A DNA stretch of 64,000 nt from Cephalotus follicularis (GCA_001972305.1 BDDD01000376.1:187511-251510), one strand, 5' to 3'. Shown: positions 1 to 12,689, numbered from the stretch's first letter. Numbers and translations: made by a program. The notes: generated from the letters alone by a model not told the origin.

Positions 1-305
1 TGGGCCAGGTATAGGTACAGGTAGTGGAGGCACATCGCAGCAGCGCTAAAGCCAAGGATTATTGAGTAAGTTCCTCCTCGACGGTACGCTTCCATGGACA
101 AGTTGCAGGAAATAAATTATGTATTCTGGTTCAAAAGAGTGTAATTGATATGATTCGAACTGGGTCTGTAATCTACACTTTAAATAAAGGATTTTGATTA
201 TGATTTATTTTCAGTTTTAATTTTTTTATGCTCATTAATGATGATGATTGTACGGTTTGCCACGTGCCGAATCGTGGGGTCCATCCCACGTTTCGGGGTG
301 TGACA
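1..305 (+). mobile_element. 3' end of a gypsy-type LTR, cut by the window edge
   Basis: The sequence runs into a TG..CA-type LTR terminus ending GGGGTGTGACA at 305. Before it come an AATAAA-like stretch (about 183-189, AAATAAAGGA) and a T-rich tail, as expected of an LTR R/U5. Immediately after 305 a copia gag reading frame on the minus strand resumes, so this LTR interrupts that older copia element. The LTR start lies outside the window, so the TSD cannot be checked. The family is inferred from its terminus only. Confidence 0.5.
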
Positions 306-1219
306 TCTTGTCATCACCTGTTCTTACTTCACTTTGGAGAGTATCATCCAAAGTAACAAACATCTTCTTGTTGCCAGAATGTGGTTACTAGAACCATAAT
401 CGAGATATCTACTAGAAACAGATTTAATTCTATTATAGAAAGTTTCACCTTGCTCACCTTCGTACTCTTTATGTCTTTCTTGCTCGTTGCCTCTTCCTCT
501 TCCACGAAAGGATTGTCTTCCCCTTCCTCTTGCTCTTTCTCTAAAACCTACAATGCGTTAAGATAATTGAAATGCATTCTCAAGAGAAGGAGAATCAAAT
601 TTCTTCATTCTAAGTTCATGGGATTGAAGAGACCCCAATAAACTATCTAAGGATAAAGAAGACAATTCCTTATATTCTTCAATGACAACTACAATATACT
701 CAAAATTTTGAGCCAAACTCCTAAGAATTTTTTCAACAATTTTTTTTTATCTTCAATATTTTCTTCATTCACCTTAATTTGATTAACAAGAGTGATAACT
801 GGATTGTAAAATTCTTCAACAGTCTCTGAATCATTCATTTTTAAAGAATCAAACTCACATCTAAGAGTTTGCAACCTTACCAACTTTATTTTTTCTTCAC
901 CATTATAAGCAGCATTAAGAGTATCCCATGCTTCTTTTGCTGATTTTGACGAGGAGATTCTCTCAAAACTAACTTCATTCACTGCTTGAAAAATGAAACA
1001 CAAGGCCTTCCTATCTTTCTTCCGATTGTCTTTCAACTCTGTGAGTTGTGCTTGAGTGACCGCCCCTTGATCTTCTGGCTCCACATAACCAGTTTCAACA
1101 AAGCTCCATAATTCTTGTGACTCATAGAAGACCTTCATAAGTATGCACCATTGATGATAGTTCTTCCCATTGAATTTAGGAAGTTGGGGTTGTAACATGT
1201 TGTTATCGTTTGAGGCCAT
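306..1219 (-). pseudogene. Ty1/copia gag (UBN2-type) pseudogene, interrupted
   Basis: The minus-strand frame starting at 1219 encodes the N-terminal part of a copia Gag: the start MASNDNN, the conserved PKFNGKNYHQW motif near residue 15, an AWDTL motif near residue 96 and an LRCEFDSLKM motif near residue 120. The frame is open for 176 codons. It then shifts at an A-run (about 738-747 on the plus strand) and continues in another frame through an Arg/Gly-rich tract (about 475-560). After a second shift it reads a protease-proximal motif of the SNHM..NKKMF type (about 310-385). It ends at 306, where an LTR has inserted. Gag normally forms the virus-like particle. This copy cannot, because it is frameshifted and lacks protease, integrase and RT. 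Confidence 0.85.
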
Positions 1220-1236
1220 TAGTCCTAAAAGAACAA

Positions 1237-1250
1237 GGTTCTGATACGAA
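1237..1250 (-). other. Primer-binding site of the copia element (tRNA-Met type, degenerate)
   Basis: On the minus strand the bases TTCGTATCAGAACC lie between an LTR end (CAACA, plus-strand 1253) and the gag start at 1219. Plant copia elements prime from initiator tRNA-Met with TGGTATCAGAGC, so this is a two- to three-base variant in the right place. Confidence 0.6.
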
Positions 1251-1252
1251 TT

Positions 1253-1400
1253 TGTTGAAAAATAAACTGAACAAGATAAGAGAAGAAAATTATTCTATTA
1301 TGATCACACAAGTCACTCTTTATGGAAGAACACTCTAAATTATATTATAAACTTGACTTAATCAATGTATCATGTACCATGTACCAAAATCAATACAGTG
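1253..1400 (-). mobile_element. 5' LTR of the copia gag element (inner end; outer end not resolved)
   Basis: Next to the PBS, the plus strand begins TGTTGAAAAATAAAC, which is the reverse complement of an LTR ending in TTTTTCAACA. The other end of the LTR was not identified with confidence; it could lie anywhere between about 1380 and 1800. Confidence 0.45.
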
Positions 1401-2318
1401 TATCTAGCTTACAATTTTAATAGTTGTGATAAGCTCCGTGTGGTAATACTATGACAACAAGTATTGTGAAAAGCATCATAGAATACTGCTTTGACACTGA
1501 CACTGAATTTAAACTCAGAAATGTTTGGATCAGTTATAAACTCAAAAGTTTTGGATTTTAATTTTATTGTTAGCAACTTGAGATCACTGTAGAGATTTTT
1601 GCAAACTTTTCTGGTGTACAAAGTGGTACACATTTTGAAGTTTTGGGTCCAGGGCATGTCAATAAAGTGATCGAGGTTCGAATTAGTTAAGAAAAAAGAA
1701 TGGTTTTGTGAGAAAAAAAAAATGTTGTAGAACAAAGCGTTGTATGAAACTGTTTGGTATGTTCTGCATGTACAGAATGATTGAAATAGACATCAATGTT
1801 AAAAATGTTTTTATCTTCCTTGGAAAAAATAATTTGTTCTTTAATTAATATAATTTATATTACATAAAAAGAACTACAATGAGGTACATAAAACCTTAAT
1901 CTCAACATTTAAAGTTTGAGTACTGAAAATACAAGTTTCAATAATATTTTATTACATATTCACAAAAAAAAAATAGTGATGTACACATAATTTTTTAACA
2001 TTAAAAAATAAATATTTAAGGCATCATTACTAATCAATTGATATTTTGATAGAAAACAAAGACTATTAATTTCAATCTAAAAAAATTAAATCCAAATATT
2101 AAATTACAAGGTTTGCTTTTTTTTTTTAGTTAACCGCGTTTGGTAATACTAAAATGCGGTGCCAAACAAAAACCTAAGTCCCCCCCTCATAATGTGTGAC
2201 CCTCAAGAAAGTATTTGATCTTGTGATGACCCGAAAGAACATGAAAAGATTCGAATATAAAACCTCCCTATTAGAGGCATCTAAATCACTATTTGTGTTT
2301 GGCCTTCTAAAGCACAAG
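1401..2318. other. AT-rich spacer, no gene seen
   Basis: AT-rich sequence with several A- and T-runs. A 108-codon minus-strand open frame at 1409-1735 has no recognisable domain and may overlap the unresolved copia LTR. No RNA gene or promoter was recognised. Confidence 0.5.
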
Positions 2319-3406
2319 GGTAAAAAACATTTTGCTCTACGTTGACCAAAATCTCCTTTTACATAATTTTGATATTAGATTTTCCTCCTTGAGGTTTAAT
2401 TTCGTTCAACGAATAAGGACAAATCATTAGCCAAACATCCAATCAAACAAAAAAAAACTTTAAAAAATGCCAAGAATACCATTTTTGACAAACTACAAAA
2501 ACCTCTATGAAGTTTTCGTTGATCACAAATACCTCCCTCTATTTTTAGATTCTACAAAAACCTTCATAAGTTATATAACCATCCAACAAATACATCCCTC
2601 TATTTTGAAAATACCATGAATACTCTCAGTTTTTTTTAATATATATTTTTTTATTTTACAAAAATATTAGTATGTTACTCGTTTGTTGTCTGTTTAAGAA
2701 TAAGAAAATACTCGTTGAGAATATTTAAATGTCTAATTTCCAATACAACATGAGTTTCATGAAAAAAAGTAATCACAATTTTTTTCATGAAACTTATTGA
2801 ATAAAAAACTAGATATCTAAATCTTCTCATCGAGCATTATTTGCTCAAAAAGGATAACAAACGAATAACGTATGAATATTTTCATAAAATATAAAAAAAC
2901 ACAGACAATTTAGTTTGAAAGGTAAATTATTAAATAATAATATATTGATCATAAAATATTTTGTAATTGAATTTTTTTCATGAAACTAGTTGAATTAGAA
3001 ACTAGACATGTAGATATTCTCACCAAGTATTTTTTTTTTTCTCAAAACGAACTATAACGGGCAACATACTAATATTTTCGTAAAATAAATTGAAAAATAT
3101 AATAAAAAAAATAAAATTGAGGGTTTTCTTGGTATTTTTAACATAGAGAGGTATTTATTGGATGGTTATATAACTTATGGATGTTTTATAGAATCTAAAA
3201 ATAAATTGAGGTATTTGTGGTCAAACAAAATCCTAAGAAGATTTTTGTAGTTTATCATTTTTTTAATGTTAGTTAAATAGGGTAATTTTGTCATTTCATT
3301 ACATTCGTTAACCTATTTAACATCCAGAGAGGAAAACATAATATTGAAATTATGTAAGAAGCATACTTGAATCAACAAAACTTCAAAGAGCAAAATATTA
3401 TTTACC
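2319..3406. repeat. Large foldback (inverted-repeat) element, about 1.1 kb
   Basis: The left arm (about 2319-2640) reads, in reverse complement, as the right arm (about 3095-3406). Matching landmarks are GGGTAAA..TTTTGCTCTA (2318) with AGAGCAAAATATTATTTACCC (3388-3405), TACAAAAACCTCTATGAAG (2497) with its complement near 3235, and TATATAACCATCCAACAAATA (2573) with its complement near 3150. The centre holds three diverged copies of one module of about 120 bp (2640-2770, 2780-2910 and 2960-3090). The second and third copies are inverted relative to the first. There is no coding capacity. It fits a foldback or MULE-like MITE, and the RNA could fold into a long hairpin. The arms are clearly diverged, so it is not recent. 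Confidence 0.75.
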
Positions 3407-4152
3407 CATGTCACAATGTTTGGTTTTGTAGTGAAATATGTTGAAATATTTGAATCTATATGGACTAGGAGATTATCTTCTCCTTTTGTCTTTTCTTGTA
3501 TAAATTAATAATATTAATGGCAGTTGGGTGTATTGAGTGCCACAAAAGCAATGTTTTTATGTCTTAATGACTTTTTGTCTTACTGATATAGATGATGAGA
3601 TAAAGCGTGTCCAAACAACAAAATTTATTTGGTCTTTGATTAACCAAGTGTTTGTGTGGAGTGAGAGACATGAAGGTTGATGGTTTTACCTAAGGTGTTT
3701 GGAAGTTGTCGCATTCTCGTTTTTGTAATTTCTTGAGTTTGTCCCCATATGCATGTGCATGGTCATGCAAGTAGAGGAAACGTTATTCAACTTTTTGACG
3801 GTAGCATTATATTCACAAATTACAATAGGGACATTTGTAAGTCTTTATGAAGGCAGTTACGTCAAGGCCTCCATCATTTGCGTTTAAGTTTTGACTCGGT
3901 TTTTGTAGATTTGTCATGGATGATGATATATATCTCTACATACTATACCTGTCTTATCTGTCTATATCTTTCTATAGTGTAAGCCTTAAGATTTTAGTTT
4001 GATAAATTATATTTTGGTCCAAAACTTATTAATAAATTTTTGAGACAATTTGATGTATCGGTTAAGTTAGTATTACAAGATTCATTAAAAAAAGTACTAA
4101 AAAAAGAAAGATTTAACTATACTTTTTTAGCACTAAAAAGACGTTAATAGTC
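3407..4152. other. Non-coding spacer
   Basis: No open frame, RNA gene or repeat structure was recognised. It contains ordinary mixed-composition sequence downstream of the foldback element. Confidence 0.4.
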
Positions 4153-4356
4153 TATCTTCTTCATTTTCAACAGCAATTCAACACTATCAACCTCATCATC
4201 AAGATTCCCCCACTACTGGGTTCACTGTCAACCACCACACATCACCACACCTTTTATCTTCTTCATTTTCAACAACAATTCAACACCATCAATCTCATCA
4301 TCAAGGTTCCCTCACCACTGGTGTCACTGTCAACCACCACCATATCATCCCACCTC
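4153..4356. repeat. Tandem duplication, 102-bp unit, two copies
   Basis: The segment starting TATCTTCTTCATTTTCAAC at 4153 recurs at 4255 with about 90 percent identity by eye, including the shared GTTCACTGTCAACCACCAC-type end (TTCACTGTC versus GTCACTGTC). The period is 102 bp. A short open frame at 4321-4548 overlaps the second copy but has no recognisable product. Confidence 0.8.
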
Positions 4357-6261
4357 CATTGCCGTACTGCTATCTACTACCTAGAAAAACATCAGTCTTC
4401 AGTTTACGCAATCAAACTTAAAACGGCAAATGGCTATAAAAAATCGTTGGACACCAAAACAAAAGGAACAATTTCCATACAAATCAAAGACACAGATTCT
4501 GACAGCATCAACCCCAGCTACATCAGAGATACCTCTTGTCATACATAGAGTAACAGTAACCCATATATTATGTGGGCAATAGATTTGGGCATCCCTCTTG
4601 TACTGCAATCAGTGTAAAAATGTAAACCAAGGCACAAGATGTCACTGATACACATTGTTGGCACCAAATTCAACTTCTAGAGTGTCAAAGACCACATGCC
4701 TGAAATAAGGGACGAAGCCAAAAATTTTATATTTAGGAGATCATGACTAATATTAAAAATAAGAAGATAGCACTAAAAATAATAAAATATGATTACAATA
4801 AAAATAAAAAGATAACACTAAAAATTTTACATTCATTCAGGGAGCTGTTTTTGACAAAAATATAATAAAAAAATATAATAAAAAAATATATTTTTGTGAG
4901 ATTTTCAAAAATATTGGGTTCACCCCCTTCTGTTCGTAAGCTTACTTTTGTGGTTAATAACGTACCAAATCATGATATGTTGCGTGAGTGAAGCCTGTCC
5001 CTTTCGTTCTTATAAAAATGAAACCCAACCGAATCAACATGGACCTCGTTACTTGAAGTGCTTAAATTTTTTTGGGATTATTGACCAAATATTTATCAAG
5101 TTTTTTACTAGCGGGAAGCGCATGTGGTGCATGAAATGTTTTGCCTTGCTATCAGTCAAATCTGACATCATCAGTTTTAACAGGGTAAAAGAAACTTTCC
5201 AATTTAGTTAAACGAGCAATATTGAGGCATCGCATGTTTCAAATCTAAAAGCTGTTTGGTATGACATGTTTCAAATCAATTTTTTATAAAATAATTTTCG
5301 CTTTTTTTTTTTTCTAAAAATATATCTATGATGTTTTCTATTTTCGTTTGAATAGACTGAATACATACTTTTACAAAATTCCATCCATGGATTACTAGAT
5401 CTAAGAACATATAGGTGTTTTAAGAGATGAAGCACGAAGTGGTAACATCCGCTTGCAAGATGCATAAGCAAAGGTAACTGATCATATATAGAACATATTT
5501 TTTACAACACTTGATGCTGACTTCTCTACGGTATCAAGTGCTGCACCAAATCAAAAATTTTTTTAAAAAAGAAATAATTAAAATTTTGATCTGACGGTAC
5601 AACACTTGTTACTGCAGAAAATCTGCTTTCGGTCACAGAGCATATCTGACTAAAATGTTTTACGGGTGGCACGAGTCTATTGACTTTGCGTATTTTTATT
5701 TCAAGTTTTTAACAAAATATCTTAAACTAGTTTTATAAGTTAAAAAAAATACAAATTAAAAAATTATCATAAATCGGTTAACATAATATGTTGTAATCAA
5801 TGAAAAAGGTTGGCAAATCAATGGTTATTAGAGAAAATAATCAAGAATTAAGGTGTAAGGTTAAAATAATAGATGAAATAATCAAGAAGAATCAAAATAT
5901 TAAGAATCTTTGATTAAAAAAAGTAAATGAAATAAAAAAATTCAAAAAATTAATTTGGGAGAGACCAACCCGAAAAGAAAAAAAAATAAGAATAAGAGAT
6001 TGAAAAAAGGAAGAGGAAAACAAACATTTTTTAATGCGATTGTTATGGTGGAAGTTGACGAGTGAATGAGAGAATGAAAATAAAAATGTTTGATTGGTAG
6101 AGTTAGAAATTTAAGATTTTAATAAGGATATTTATGTTTGAAATTATCGTTAAGTACATCGTTTGTGTGTTAATAGGTTAGATAGAAATTGAGTCTGAAT
6201 TTAAATGAAAACACAAATGCTTTTATTGAATCGATGCCATCGAAGAGCAAATAAGCATCTT
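4357..6261. other. AT-rich spacer downstream of PUP-1, no gene seen
   Basis: No protein family was recognised in the short open frames here. Local A/T-rich repeats occur at 4840-4895 (TATAATAAAAAAA units). The segment contains no homology to the region downstream of PUP-2, so the PUP duplication boundary lies close to the stop codons. Confidence 0.5.
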
Positions 6262-8472
6262 TTAAGTAGTAATAGTATCGGGAGTAATTACAGACCTTGA
6301 CTTGAAACCATCAAGATAATGCTGATAAACATAAGAAACAAAACCCCAAATAGCCAACAACATAGAAATGACCTTTACTCCATTCATTGAATCTTTGAAG
6401 ACTATCACAGCTAGAACAGGAATAAGAGGCAAACCAACGGTAGCAATGGCATTGGCGAAGAGTGAAGACACCTCAAAAATCAACCCCACTGCACCAATAA
6501 AGTAAACCTGCCAAGATATAGCTATCCAAACCAAAGTCATGAGGTATGATACCTTCCCTAGTTTAAACTCATCCATCTCTCTATTCAAAATCTTCCAATC
6601 TCCACTAGCAAAAAGTCCCACTACAATAAGACAAGTTGCAACTATTGATTGATAAACTATCATTTCGAAAATGGCCTTAACTGTTTCCTTCTTAAAAACC
6701 TTCCTGAATGCAAGCTGTGTAAGGGATAGCATCAATCCGTATCCGGCTGAGGCACAAAATGTACAAATAAACCCAAGAATATACTTCCCTCTAGAGACTG
6801 TATTTGAGGTGTTAGATTCATTTTGAAACACAAGGAGGGTAGAAGATATGGTGAGAAGTACTAAAGAATTGATGATCAAAGGAGTGAACTTTTGTGCATT
6901 AAGAAAGTAGGAGAAGAAAGCATTGAATGCCAGCTGAGATGCACAAATGAGGGAATAAGTAGAGACTGGAAGGTACAATAGCCCCAGAGAATACAATACG
7001 CAGATTCCTGCTAGAATCACACCAAGTGAAACATATACCATTGCAACAACTAAAGGTGAGGGCAAGTCTGTGTTATCACTAGTACTACTAGTGGTTTTTG
7101 CATTTTTGAGCAGATACATGAAGTAAAAAGGTAAAAGAACTACGAATCCTGCAGTTTGCACAAAGGTTGCCATCCATATGCTGCTTCCACCATTGGCATA
7201 GTACAGTCTTCCCAAAAGTGTTGCCACTGACTGGCCTGAGAGCACCAAGAAGGTATAGATTGCCATCAGGATCCACCATTTATAACTTCTGTTTCGAAGG
7301 ATTATTGATATGTTGTTGACATTTGGGTTCTCAGATGAGTTTGGGTTTCCTTCTTTCGCTTCCTGATCTGGTGACAACAAACATATCGTTGTATTATAAA
7401 TCTAATCTGGTTTCAAACTTAGTAGCACTAATTGGTTAACAATTTCCTTGGTCTTTTCTAATCATCACTTTGATTGGTCCTTTCTAATCATCAGTTTCTA
7501 ACTTAGAAGTATACAAGAGTAAGCTTCCAAATATAAAAATCAAGTGAATTGTGTGTGCATATTTCTGATAATTATCAGTTTAATATTAACAAAAGGAGGA
7601 AATCAGTTTCTAACTAAGAAGTATACAAGAGAAAGCTTCCAAATACAAAAATCAAGTGAATTGTGTGTGCATATTTTTAATAATTATCAGTTTAATTTTA
7701 ACAAAAGGAGGAATTTTCATTTTTATCTCCCAACTTGTGGTTTCAATTTAGTTTTGAAATTTAAAAAGTTCAATTTGGCGTTGTAATTTCGTTTTGTTAC
7801 AATTTTATGCCTTCCTCGGCTAATGTATTTGGTTGTTTGTGTTATGTGTAATGCCTATTTAAGGAACAATAATTGTAAATGAAGAAAAAAAAACCATATA
7901 AATGGCTAAATGTGTTAAAACGACCTCCCTTTTGACACTTTTTGGCTTCTCTAAGAGTGTTGAGAAAGACGCGGAATTGAAACAAATACGCCGTAGCGCC
8001 TGATACTCAACATTAGCTTGAGAAAGTTGGGACACTAAATTGAAACCACTCATATAAGTTCTGAGATAAAAATAAAATTTGCATTGAGAAAAGTTAATGC
8101 TATATCAAAAATTTGGTATACACTTTCATCAACCAAAAGAAATAGTGTATCCATGTCTTCTCTTGATTCAGGAAGTGGAGCAAAGGTTCCTCAAGCCAAA
8201 CAAATATATGTGAAATGTCAATTTTGGAACCAGACAAAGACATTAGAACCCTCTATGGTTAGTTTAGGAGCTACAAATATTACCAACTTGAGAGAACTTA
8301 ATTCATTAATTACTCTCTAGGCTTTGTTTACAGTGGCATATGAATATCTATAATGAAAGGCTAGAAAAATAGAATTCTAACAATATGCTTGTCCTGATAT
8401 TGACTAGATACATTGAAATGAAAACAACTTACCCATGATTTGGAGTTGCAGCGCTTCTTGAACTTCTTCCAT
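6262..8472 (-). CDS. Purine permease (PUP) family transporter, copy 1; two exons
   Basis: Multi-pass membrane carrier of the plant PUP family (drug/metabolite transporter superfamily). Characterised members move purines, cytokinins or alkaloids with protons; the substrate here is not predictable. Exon 1 is 8472-8433 (40 nt), with donor GTAAGT (8432-8427) and a 1065-bp intron. Exon 2 is 7367-6262, with acceptor CACCAG. The splice joins in phase and gives 381 residues. An ATG at 7380 inside the intron opens the same frame, but the spliced start is preferred because the donor, acceptor and short exon are all conserved in PUP-2. Family signatures are the GRLYYANGGSS segment (about 64-74), the YLPVSTYSLICASQLAFNAFF block (about 145-165), QKFTP (about 171) and WGFVSYVYQHY (about 353-363). 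About ten hydrophobic helices span residues 44-362. Length is normal for the family and the frame is intact. Confidence 0.92.
7491..7715. repeat. 112-bp tandem duplication inside the PUP-1 intron
   Basis: The block beginning TCAGTTTCTAACTTAGAAG at 7491 is repeated at 7603 (TCAGTTTCTAACTAAGAAG), including the AAGCTTCCAAATA core and a purine-rich AACAAAAGGAGGAA end. The same unit is present twice in the PUP-2 intron, but there the copies are far apart. Confidence 0.85.
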
Positions 8473-8575
8473 GTCAATTGTGAAGATCTAAAATGATTAT
8501 GCTATGAGTGTGTGTGTATATGAAGTCAATGGTAGCTCTCCATGCCTTGAAATTGTATATGGCCAGTCCCGTGTA

Positions 8576-8590
8576 ATAATATATATAGAA
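8576..8590 (-). promoter_or_regulatory. Candidate TATA box of PUP-1
   Basis: On the minus strand CTTCTATATATATTAT lies about 105-115 bp upstream of the exon 1 ATG, which leaves room for a leader of about 80 nt. A related TATATA stretch lies about 120 bp upstream of PUP-2. The transcription start is not visible from sequence, so this is a positional inference. Confidence 0.35.
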
Positions 8591-9829
8591 GAGTTAATAG
8601 AGTATAATTAAAGATTTTTAAATGTATGTGTGAGTTGTGAGTTTCCCTAACTTGCAAAGACTTTGGTAACAAAACTAAACTTTTGGGTTTCATTTTCACT
8701 TGAGATATCATAGCCGACCTTACCTATTGTATAACCCCTCGTCTACTTATTATAGGGAGAAAAAACTCTTCACTATATGAGTAAAGTATTCTAATAATTT
8801 CAAAAATATCAATCTTTAGTATTAGATGTAGCGATCTGAATCGGATAGGTCCATTTATCGCATTATTGGCATGAGCGTCCAATGCTTTATTGAACAGATA
8901 TTGATTGTATATATATACTAATTGACTTTATTCGAGTATAAAATACTCATTTTTATGATTTACATTTTTGTTAAATGGTCTATTTGAGTACGGGGTAGTT
9001 TTACGGATTAATGAAAAATTATAAACCTTACCATGCACTGTTTTACACCGAAACATTTCCTAAACTGTCTTTATTCACTCTCACTGGTCTCTCCTTCTCC
9101 ATTTGTCACTAAACCTTTCTTCTCCATTTCTCCTCAAATTCACCTATGATCAAAATGGGAGGTTGTTTGTGGCTATGTTTGACCATTCACAACTGATTTG
9201 AAGCTTACCTTGATCAAAGACTTGAGTCTTTTCTCCATTTACTGATTTTCTATTAAAGTTCAAGCTTCTAACTGATTTGGTAGAGTTTATACACCTTAAA
9301 TGCACCATGGATACATGGTTAATGCTTTATTATATGGCTAAATTGCTATTGAACTTGTTGATTGTGTTTAGAATTGAAAATTTGAATAATAGGTCAAATT
9401 TTAATTGAATAATAGGTTAAATTTTAGGATTTCTAACGTAATTTATTGAATCTGTTATTTCAAAGGCCTAAAACTATTATAAAAGTTTTAAAAGGGTGTT
9501 TCAAACTCACCAAAACACTTTCAATGCTTTAAAACTAGGTTTGTAAGTGAGATGAACTGAGAAACGCATTTATGGGTATAAAATGCAAAAATTGCGTCGA
9601 CGCTTTTTCCATAAGTGTCGACGTAGTTCACTGTTTATTGAATTTAAAGGTTTTAAATGATGAATTCACGTCAACACTTTTTCCATAAGAACGACACAGT
9701 TCATGGAAAAAGACACCGATGCCTTTCTCAAAGACATCAATGTAATTGTTTTAAAACATCGACGTTTTTTCTTTAAGCATCGATACATTTGTCAAAGACA
9801 TCGACACCTTCTACTAAATACATCGATAC

Positions 9830-12689
9830 TGACACGCCCGGATCCAACCCGACTGGGATCCGCTGTGTCCGTTACGAGGCCAAGCCTCCCATCAGAGACT
9901 CACCTCGTAGGTTCAGCAGAACAGAGTTTCAGAAAATACATGTTTAAGCAGAAAAAGTCTTCAAAACAGAAAGAAAATAGAAAAGTTTCTTGAAAAACTT
10001 GAAAATAATTCTAACTCTTAAAATTTTACAAAAATCGGGCATGTAGTATTCGTTTATCGGACTATGCCCCCTGTAAAGAAAAACACAGTTTTATAAAATC
10101 ACACTCTCGAATGAGGAAACAGTTATAAAATGGGCTCAGCCCTCAACAGACCACACTCCCGAAGGAGGAAACAGTTTATAAAATGGGCTCAGCCCTCAGC
10201 AGACCACAATTTAAAAGTAGAAAGCAAGTAATGGGTTGGGCTCTGCCTCAACCGTATTAACAAAACTTAAAACTTGAATAGGGCTCAGCCCTTTTAAACA
10301 AAACCAAAACAGTTATATAAAAACATAAGTAATGCAGAAATTTAAATACTAATGTAATGATGATATGCATGTGTTGACTCTAGTAGCATGCCCTTTTGTG
10401 GTCTCACCTCAGCAGACTGACTGACTCCAGCTGACAGAACTCAGCAGACTAACCTCTCAGAACTAAAAAAAGAAAACTGAGGAGGGGTTAGTCCACAGGA
10501 CTAGTGAGATAGAACAAAAAGACTCCGCAGAGTTTTGTTCGCATATAAATATCCTTACAGAAAAGATATAGCAGAAGTATAAAACTGAAATAGAGTTTTC
10601 AGAAACAGAATCAAAATACAGCATCTGATTTATAAAGCAGATATAAAACGACTTAAACAGAATATAAAAACAAAACCGATTTAAAAACCAGTATTTCTAA
10701 AAATCAGCAGAAAAACCAGATCATTTCTTTCAAACAGATTCAAATCCTCAGATTTTTCATACATATAAATGTAACAGAGTTTAAACAGAAGTAAATATAT
10801 AGAGATGCCATGGGTCTCCTAGGTAAGGTTGACGCCTGAGCCCCGTCGGGCCGAACGTCCAGCAGAAAATAGTGGCAATGACACCGTCGTGTCAAAGCAT
10901 CAGAACAAAAGGTCATACACGTGCAGACAATGCCTCTTATGGGCATCAGATAAGTAACTAATACAATACCGAGATCACAATGCATCTAAACATATTTAAC
11001 ATATTCAACAGATACAGAAATTACCACTATCTTAGAACAGATTTCAAACAGATTTAAACAGATTCAAACAGATAGAGAAATCGTTTTTCTTTCAAGTACA
11101 GATATTACTGAAAATATCGTCATAGTATGACTATCATCGTGCGAGCGTTTGAAAACATTAAAAGAAAGTTTCAGACATTAAAACTTAAACAGATTTTAGA
11201 AATGAACTAAAACCAAGTTCATTCAGATACAGAAAACAATAAGTAAAACACGTTTAAACATTGTAAATCATTTAATAGAATTTTAGAATAAAAAGGATTA
11301 AAGAAAGGCGTTCCACTCACAGTACAGACGAGCGAGTCCCTCGACTGGTCGCCTCCATGGCCGACCTCAAAGGTAGGATCCTCTGCCAACAGACAGGCAG
11401 ACAGACAGCAGACTATCATACTCAAACACGTACTAAGACGTGAAAAGCTTTATGCAATAAAAAGCGTGTAGATGTCAGAAAACTAAAACCGATCAATACG
11501 GTTGACTGAACAGAAGTCAGATTATTAAAACATCTTTTAAACCTTCTATTTAAACATCCGTTTGAAAACATTAAAGTAAGTCCAAGTGGTTGTCCAGGTT
11601 ATCCAATTTCGAGTTGAGTACACAAATTCAAGTTCATATACAACAGAAACAAATACAGAAATACAGAAATCAGTGGAAAACAAAACTAACGGAACATAGT
11701 TTAGAATTTATCGAAAGTCGATGGAATGGAGCATAGAGTCAGAATCACGCAGCGGAACTGGAACGGATCACATCAACGCGGAGAACGGAGTCGGAAAGAT
11801 GTTAGAACGGACCGCAGAAGGTCGCCAGCGCGTGGGCCCATGAGCCGCCGCTGGCCGGCACGTGTGAGCCACGCGGGTCGCCGGTTATCCCCAGAGGTCG
11901 CATCTGGCACATCGGAGGCTGGGGATCACAGATCTGAGGCTCGTTGGTCGTGGCGCTGCCGCATATGGCCGGAACAGCAGAGTTGACGCCGTCTGCCTTC
12001 GCCGCCGATCGGTGTTGTCGGCGTCGTCACATGTCAGGGCTAGTATCGTTCGAACGGCCGCTATACCAGGAGTCTAAATTTAGGCTTGCATTGCCATGAC
12101 GATCATCGGAGACGCCGGAACGAAGCAAAACAGTGGCTGGGAGAGAGGAGCTCGCCGGGCGCAAACGGCGAGGTTGCCGGCGTCGAGGCTGGGGCCGGTG
12201 TACTCAGGAGGTCATGGCTGTTCGGCCGGTACCTTCGCTGGCGTCAGATCGGCACTGACGCCAGCAGCTGAAGACAGAAGCCAGAGAGAGAGATGGGAGA
12301 GAGGAGAGAGAAAGTCGAGGAGGGAGAGAGAAATGCAAAAATGAAAGATTTTTGGCATTTCCCTTATATATTCAACTCAAAACGGACTGGGTTTTGTCCA
12401 GAATTTAACCGATACGGACAAAAATTGGATGTTTAGGACATACCACTTGGGCTATTTTTTCCGAATCAGCAGTCATTTCAGAAAAACAAAAAAAAAACAT
12501 CATTTAATTTACGGTAAACATAATTAATTCCTTATGCAGAAAACCATCAGAATAACATTTATAAAATTTATAATTGTCGTGATACATATGTCATGAAAGC
12601 CAGATAAAGGACCAACCGCTAGACAGACAGACAGACAGAAAGCTACGTAGGCTCACAAACACAGACCGTACAAGGACACGGATGTCACA
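9830..12689 (-). mobile_element. Solo LTR, family B, copy 1 (TSD GATAC)
   Basis: The plus strand reads TGACACGCCCGG at 9830 and GATGTCACA at 12689, flanked on both sides by GATAC (9825-9829 and 12690-12694), a perfect 5-bp TSD. It is non-coding, 2860 bp, and has no PBS inside, as expected of a solo LTR of a long-LTR gypsy element. The second family B copy at 39439-42148 reads in the opposite direction and ends GGGCGTTACA, the usual LTR 3' end, so copy 1 is probably on the minus strand. It has GC-rich sequence at 11800-12340 and CAGAC/CAGAT-rich tracts throughout. Confidence 0.85.
11726..12345 (-). other. GC-rich island inside solo LTR B1
   Basis: This block is far richer in G+C than its AT-rich surroundings and ends in a GA-rich tract (12275-12345, GAGAGAGAGA). 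The equivalent block of copy 2 (39790-40440) is inverted and holds a longer open frame. Short open frames occur here on the plus strand. They are not in the same frame relation as copy 2, so coding is unlikely. Its place in the LTR suggests a leader or promoter region. Confidence 0.4.

Noticed and set aside
1409..1735. 108-codon minus frame
   Set aside because: No domain, low-complexity AT-rich region possibly inside a copia LTR; no splice or promoter context that would support a gene.
4321..4608. Overlapping frames on both strands near 4321-4608
   Set aside because: Short, no recognisable domain, partly within a 102-bp tandem repeat and with no conserved context.
7088..7279. 63-codon minus frame inside PUP-1 (and its twin at 45804-45995)
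   Set aside because: Shadow frame of the PUP coding exon; its duplication merely reflects the gene duplication.
7380..7380. ATG at 7380 (and 46096) as the PUP start
   Set aside because: It lies inside the intron just before a conserved acceptor; the 40-nt first exon with GTAAGT donor is conserved in both copies and joins in phase.
8084..8320. 78-codon plus frame opposite PUP-1
   Set aside because: It lies entirely in the PUP-1 intron, is not kept in PUP-2 and has no recognised domain.
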